NCBI GenBank assembly: GCA_032718475.1
Contig: JAUCBJ010002685.1
Location: forward strand, 1 to 32,100
Direction of reading: 5' to 3'
DNA from: Nemertoderma westbladi
Taxonomy: Eukaryota > Xenacoelomorpha > Nemertodermatida > Nemertodermatidae
Length of the DNA stretch: 32,100 nucleotides
The notes under the pieces are model-generated. The model did not search any database, was not told where the DNA came from, and saw only the letters and a list, made by a program, of their open reading frames with translations. A program made the translations under genes and the position numbers. Numbering within the stretch: the first letter of the stretch is position 1; each line of letters starts with the position of its first letter. This document shows, in pieces, positions 12,401 through 18,400 of this stretch.

Positions 12401-15400
12401 CTTTTTTTCAATTGAGAGAGGAGCACACAGTAAATTGGTGAGTTATATTAACTATAAAATGCTCAATTATGTGACCAAAAAGTGAAGATAGAATATATGC
12501 AACTTAAGACTGCCCATTCAATAGAAGTGGATTAGGTGGGAGTGTGAGTGTCAGGGGCTATTGGCTGAGCTGGTTAGCGCTACTGATGAGGCCTGTTAGG
12601 CCGAAACGTACGTATAGCGCTGGTTCAACCCCCGGTGACGCGCTTTCTCACTTTTTCCATTTCTGAACAAAACCATAATATTACATCTTTAATTACAGTT
12701 GCATAACAACTCAACTCCAATGTAATTATTTACATTGACTGTTACGTCATGTAGTAACATCTTGTTCTTTTGCTCTTTGCTCTACTTACAATGTCATCGA
12801 TGGCATCTTTTACTGCTGTTATGGTTATGACGAATATTAATGGGGCTATAGTCGTTATTGGTGTTAGAGTAGAAATTTGTGGGATCATCTGTAATATACA
12901 AAGTTTCAATTAACTAGTAATTTATCAACTTTTATTCAATAGCAATAATTTAAGTTATTATATTATTGATTAATAAGTGAAATGTTTCTATTTAATTTAA
13001 TAATTCGCAAAACATTTTGTATGAAAATTATAATTGAAGTTTAAAACACCACAAGCACAATTAATTCTTAAGCACCGCAAACACAATTAATTTGTAAGCA
13101 CCACAAACACAATTAATTTGTAAGCACCACAAACACAATTAATTTGTAAGCACCACAAACACAATTAATTTGTAAGCACCACAAACACAATTAATTTGTA
13201 AGCACCACAAACACAATTAATTTGTAAGCACCACAAACACAATTAATTTGTAAGCACCACAAACACAATTAATTTATAAGCACCACAAACACAATTAATT
13301 TGTAAGCACCACAAACACAATTAATTTGTAAGCACCACAAACACAATTAATTTGTAAGCACCACAAACACAATTAATTTGTAAGCACCACAAACACAATT
13401 AATTTGTAAGCACCACAAACACAATTAATTTGTAAGCACCACAAACACAATTAATTTGTAAGCACCACAAACACAATTAATTTGTAAGCACCACAAACAC
13501 AATTAATTTGTAAGCACCACAAACACAATTAATTTGTAAGCACCACAAACACAATTAATTTATAAGCACCACAAACACAATTAATTTATAAGCACCACAA
13601 ACAATAAATCAAAAAAATAACATATACAGTATCAGTATCGATCTGGACAAACCGCACCATCCACCATTCCCGAACACAAGTGCCCTCCATCAACCCCCTA
13701 CCGCCATGCAGGTAGGGGTTGATGGAGTTGGAACGGTAAGAGTAGACGCCCCCTGTCGACCTCTGGCCCCCAATACGATGATTGGCTGGAGTTTATTATT
13801 ATTTAATTATTATTATTATTTAATAAAATAAATATTAATAATTATTTATTGTAAATAAAGTTATGTATAACGTTATTTTCACCATATTCGAGATATTTTA
13901 TTTAATAGCATAGTGAAAATATGTTTCACCCGATTGAATGTAGCGGGGTTTTAAAACCAAATGTATGCCATAGTATTGTACCATAAAGATCTGCGTTTGT
14001 CATGTGTTGTCTCCTGCTGCTGTTTAGTGACTATTATTATTAATTATATATAAGACTAAAATTACGTCAATCAAAAACCATAGCGACAGTAGAATTCTAG
14101 ACAATATTACTATTATTTTCCCCATTAAGTACATAGGTACATTTTGTAACCATTTAATTGTTAGCTTTTTAATTAATAACAGCACTAACAACTGTACATC
14201 GTGACTATTCTGATGTAACCATGCGATTTATTTCAGCATTGACTATTACTACCTTTTTCGTATCTGCGGTGGTAAATGTTGCACTAATTTGCATTGTCTA
14301 CGCTGCGCCGGATTTTACACCAGAACTGCTAATGCAAAGAGGGAATCTAACACCTGGAATTCAGGGTATCATTATTTTCTGGAACACGCTTAAAATAGTT
14401 GGATGGTTAGCAGTATTATATTTGGCTTTGCGGCAAATTAATTCTACGGAAACAACAACTTTATTGCTGTTATATTACGCAACATTTGGGCATCATTCTT
14501 TGTTAACATTCCTTATTAGGCTCTTAAAAACGGGAACCTTTGTTCATTACTGGGTGATAATTCTCACCTTGCAGGTTTTACTGGAGACAACATTGTTGTC
14601 CGTAACTTTATTCCCTATGGTCGCGGCGTATACTGTGTTCGCTCAGAGTGGTAACTGGCTGCCTGAGGAGTTAATAAAGCCATTCGCCTACACCGTTTAC
14701 ATTCTCACGCAAGGTGTAGCAATCACCAGCTTCCTTTGCGACCTCTACGGATTCATCTATATCGATAAGCGAATGTGCGAAGCGGTTTACGCCGGTTACA
14801 ATCATATCATGGAATACGAAGACCGTGGTTTAGCTCTCAGTCTACCGCCCTATCGCAACGTATCTCATTTCGCGAGTAATTCCTTGAGCAACCGTCAACG
14901 TTTCGCTTCGGCTCCCATCCAATACGGGTCGTATATCGCGGATATGCAGGCAGCAGCTCCCGCATCATCGAGAAAGTCAAGGAAGATAAAGTGGCGGTCG
15001 CCAGTGCGTTAACCGCACCCTCCCCCCCCCCCCCCCCCTCCCCTACTCGAAATTATTATAGCTACATTTTTTGCCGGTGCCTTTTTAATATTCTCGAACA
15101 TGTTCTAAAACATCTTAGATATTCTAGAAAGCAACTTAAATATTAAAGAAAACAAAGAAAATGTTCTAGAACAAGCATTTTTTGTTCTATTATTAATAAT
15201 ATACACATTTTTTGCGTAATTTTGAGAGGTTGGAATTTCGGCCGTGGCTACATTTTATTCTTATAGTTCCGCTTATTGCTACATTTTGTTCCTATAGTTC
15301 CGCCTACGGCTATATTATAATGTTATGACCGTCATTTCCTGAATGCTATAGTGGTTTTTTATTTGTTCCGTATGCAGTCGCATTTAAAAAAATTTTTATG

Positions 15401-18400
15401 AAATATATAGGCATATATTATGACTTATTTAGAACTAAATTGCCATAGTTGACTTCCTCACAACATTTTTCAAAAAATATTGTGTTCTAGAACACAATAT
15501 TAGCTAATTTCAGAACATTTGCTACCGCTATTAAAAAATCAACGTATTTTTTTTAAATTAGCTATATGTTCTAGAACATTATATTTTTTTATTTTATTTT
15601 GTTCTAGAATAGTATATAATACTTTTCTATTATTCTAGAACTCTTCAACGTTGCCATAGTAACAATTAATTATGTTTTAAAAATGTAGTTCTATACGGAA
15701 ATATAGCCTAAAAAAAGTTGGAAAAACTAGGCCTAGTTAGTATGAAAAATAAAAATTGTGTTCTACAACAAAAATATTTTTCAAAATTGATAGCCAGCAC
15801 GTGTTCTATAATATTTATAGAAAAATAGCAAAAAATAGCTAGTATAAAATGATAATATTTAATAAATCATGTTTTTAAAAATTTTCTAGAATACAATATT
15901 TTTTTTGAAAAATGTTGCATTGAAGTCATTGGTGATGTTACAATGAAAAAAATACATCATTTCATTAATTAATATCAAAATATCAAATGCGACTGTATGC
16001 GGAACCGAACATAGCCACCTAGCCACCTAGCCGAACATTTACAAATCTAAGTATTCATGAAATAGCTCTTAACAAGTGCTGAGGGTGGTGGGGGTGCTGA
16101 TAATTTGCCGTGACAAAGTGCCGGCGGTGCTCTCCTACTAACAAGGTTCCTCCTCCTCGAATGAATAATAGAAACAAAGTAGATGCAAAAGATCCTTTAT
16201 ATTCCGGTGAATTTAGGTTGATAAACGAGCCAGGAATGTGTTCGCGACTGAGTTTCATTAAAGGAAATTCTCCGTAGGGGCCGACGGATTTCAGGAAAAC
16301 TACGGCCAAACGGCCAAACTCGAAAAAACCATCGTAAGGATCTGATAATGACTCATATCAACGATGTTACACATTCAACCGGGAAATCCTTCACAATATT
16401 TCCGTATATCGCTCCACGCTATTTCCGAATATCGCTCCACACTACTTCCGTACATTGCTCCACACTATTTCCGTATATCGCTCCACACTTTCCGAATATC
16501 GCTCCACACTACTTCCGTACATAGCTCCATACCTTTTCCGTATATCGCTCCACACCACACTATTTCCGAATATCGCTCCACACTATTTCCGAATATCGCT
16601 CCACACTATTTCCGAATATAGCTCCACCCTACTTCCGTACATTGCTCCACACTATTTCCGAATATCGCTCCACACTATTTCCGAATTTCGCTCCACACTA
16701 CTTCCGCACATTGCTCCACACTATTTCCGTATATCGCTCCACACTACTTCCGTATATCGCTCCCCACATCGCTCCGCACTATTTCCGTACACTCCTCTAC
16801 ACTACTTCCGTGCATTGCTCCACACCACACTATTTCCGAATATCGCTCCACACTATTTCCAAATATAGCTCCACACTACTTCCGTACATTGCTCCACACT
16901 ATTTCCGTATATCGCTCCGCACCGCACTACTTCCGTACATTGCTCCACACTATTTCCGTATATAGCTCCACACTATTTCCGTATATCGCTCCACACTATT
17001 TCCGAATATCGCTCCGCTCCGCACTACTTCCGTACATTGCTCCGCACTATTTCCCTATATCGCTCCACGCTATTTCCGAATATCGCTCCACACTATTTCC
17101 GAATATCGCTCCACACTATTTCCGAATATCGCTCCGCTCCACCCTACTTCCGTACATTGCTCCACACTATTTCCGAATATCGCTCCACACTATTTCCGAA
17201 TTTCGCTCCACACTACTTCCATACATCGCTCCACACTATTTCCGAATATCGCTCCACACTATTTCCGAATATCGCTCCACACTACTTCCGAATATCGCTC
17301 CACACTACTTCCGTATATCGCTCCACACTATTTCCGTATATCGCTCCACACTATTTCCGAATATCGCTCCACACTACTTCCGAATATCGCTCCACACTAC
17401 TTCCGTATATAGCTCCACACTATTTCCGTATATCGCTCCACACTATTTCCGAATATCGCTCCACACTATTTCCGAATATCGCTCCGCTCCACCCTACTTC
17501 CGTACATTGCTCCACACTATTTCCGAATATCGCTCCACACTATTTCCGAATTTCGCTCCACACTACTTCCATACATCGCTCCACACTATTTCCGAATATC
17601 GCTCCACACTATTTCCGAATATCGCTCCACACTACTTCCGAATATCGCTCCACACTACTTCCGTATATCGCTCCACACTATTTCCGAATATCGCTCCACA
17701 CTACTTCCGTATATCGATCCACACTATTTCCGTATATAGCTCCACACTATTTCCGAATATCTCTCCCTACCTTTTCCGTATATCGCTCCACACCACACTA
17801 TTTCCGAATATCGCTCCACACTATTTCCGAATATCGCTCCACACTACTTCCGTATATCGCTCCACACTATTTCCGAATATCGCTCCACACTACTTCCGTA
17901 TATCGATCCACACTATTTCCGTATATCGCTCCACACCACACTATTTCCGAATATCGCTCCACACTATTTCCGAATATCGCTCCACACTACTTCCGAATAT
18001 CGCTCCACACTACTTCCGTATATCGCTCCATACTATTTCCGCATCTCGCTCCACACTATTTCCGAATATCTCTCCCTACCTTTTCCGTATATCGCTCCAC
18101 ACCACACCATTTCCAAATATAGCTCCACACTACTTCCGTACATTGCTCCACACTACTTCCGTATATCGATCCGCACTATTTCCGAATATCGCTCCACACT
18201 ATTTCCGTATATCGCTCCACACTATTTCCGTATATCGCTCCACACTATTTCCAAATATAGCTCCACACTACTTCCGTACATTGCTCCACACTATTTCCGT
18301 ATATCGCTCCGCACCGCACTACTTCCGTACATTGCTCCACACTATTTCCGTACAATGCTCCGCACTACTTCCGTACAATGCTCCGCACTACTTCCGTACA

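Larger units (their letters stand above)
12231..12789 (-). other. ATP8B intron containing the tRNA-like hammerhead element
   Basis: Contains an AT-rich hairpin at 12286-12322 (arms ATGATATGTATCAT and ATGATACATATCAT) and the hammerhead element at 12554-12645. No protein-coding gene. Confidence 0.8.
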
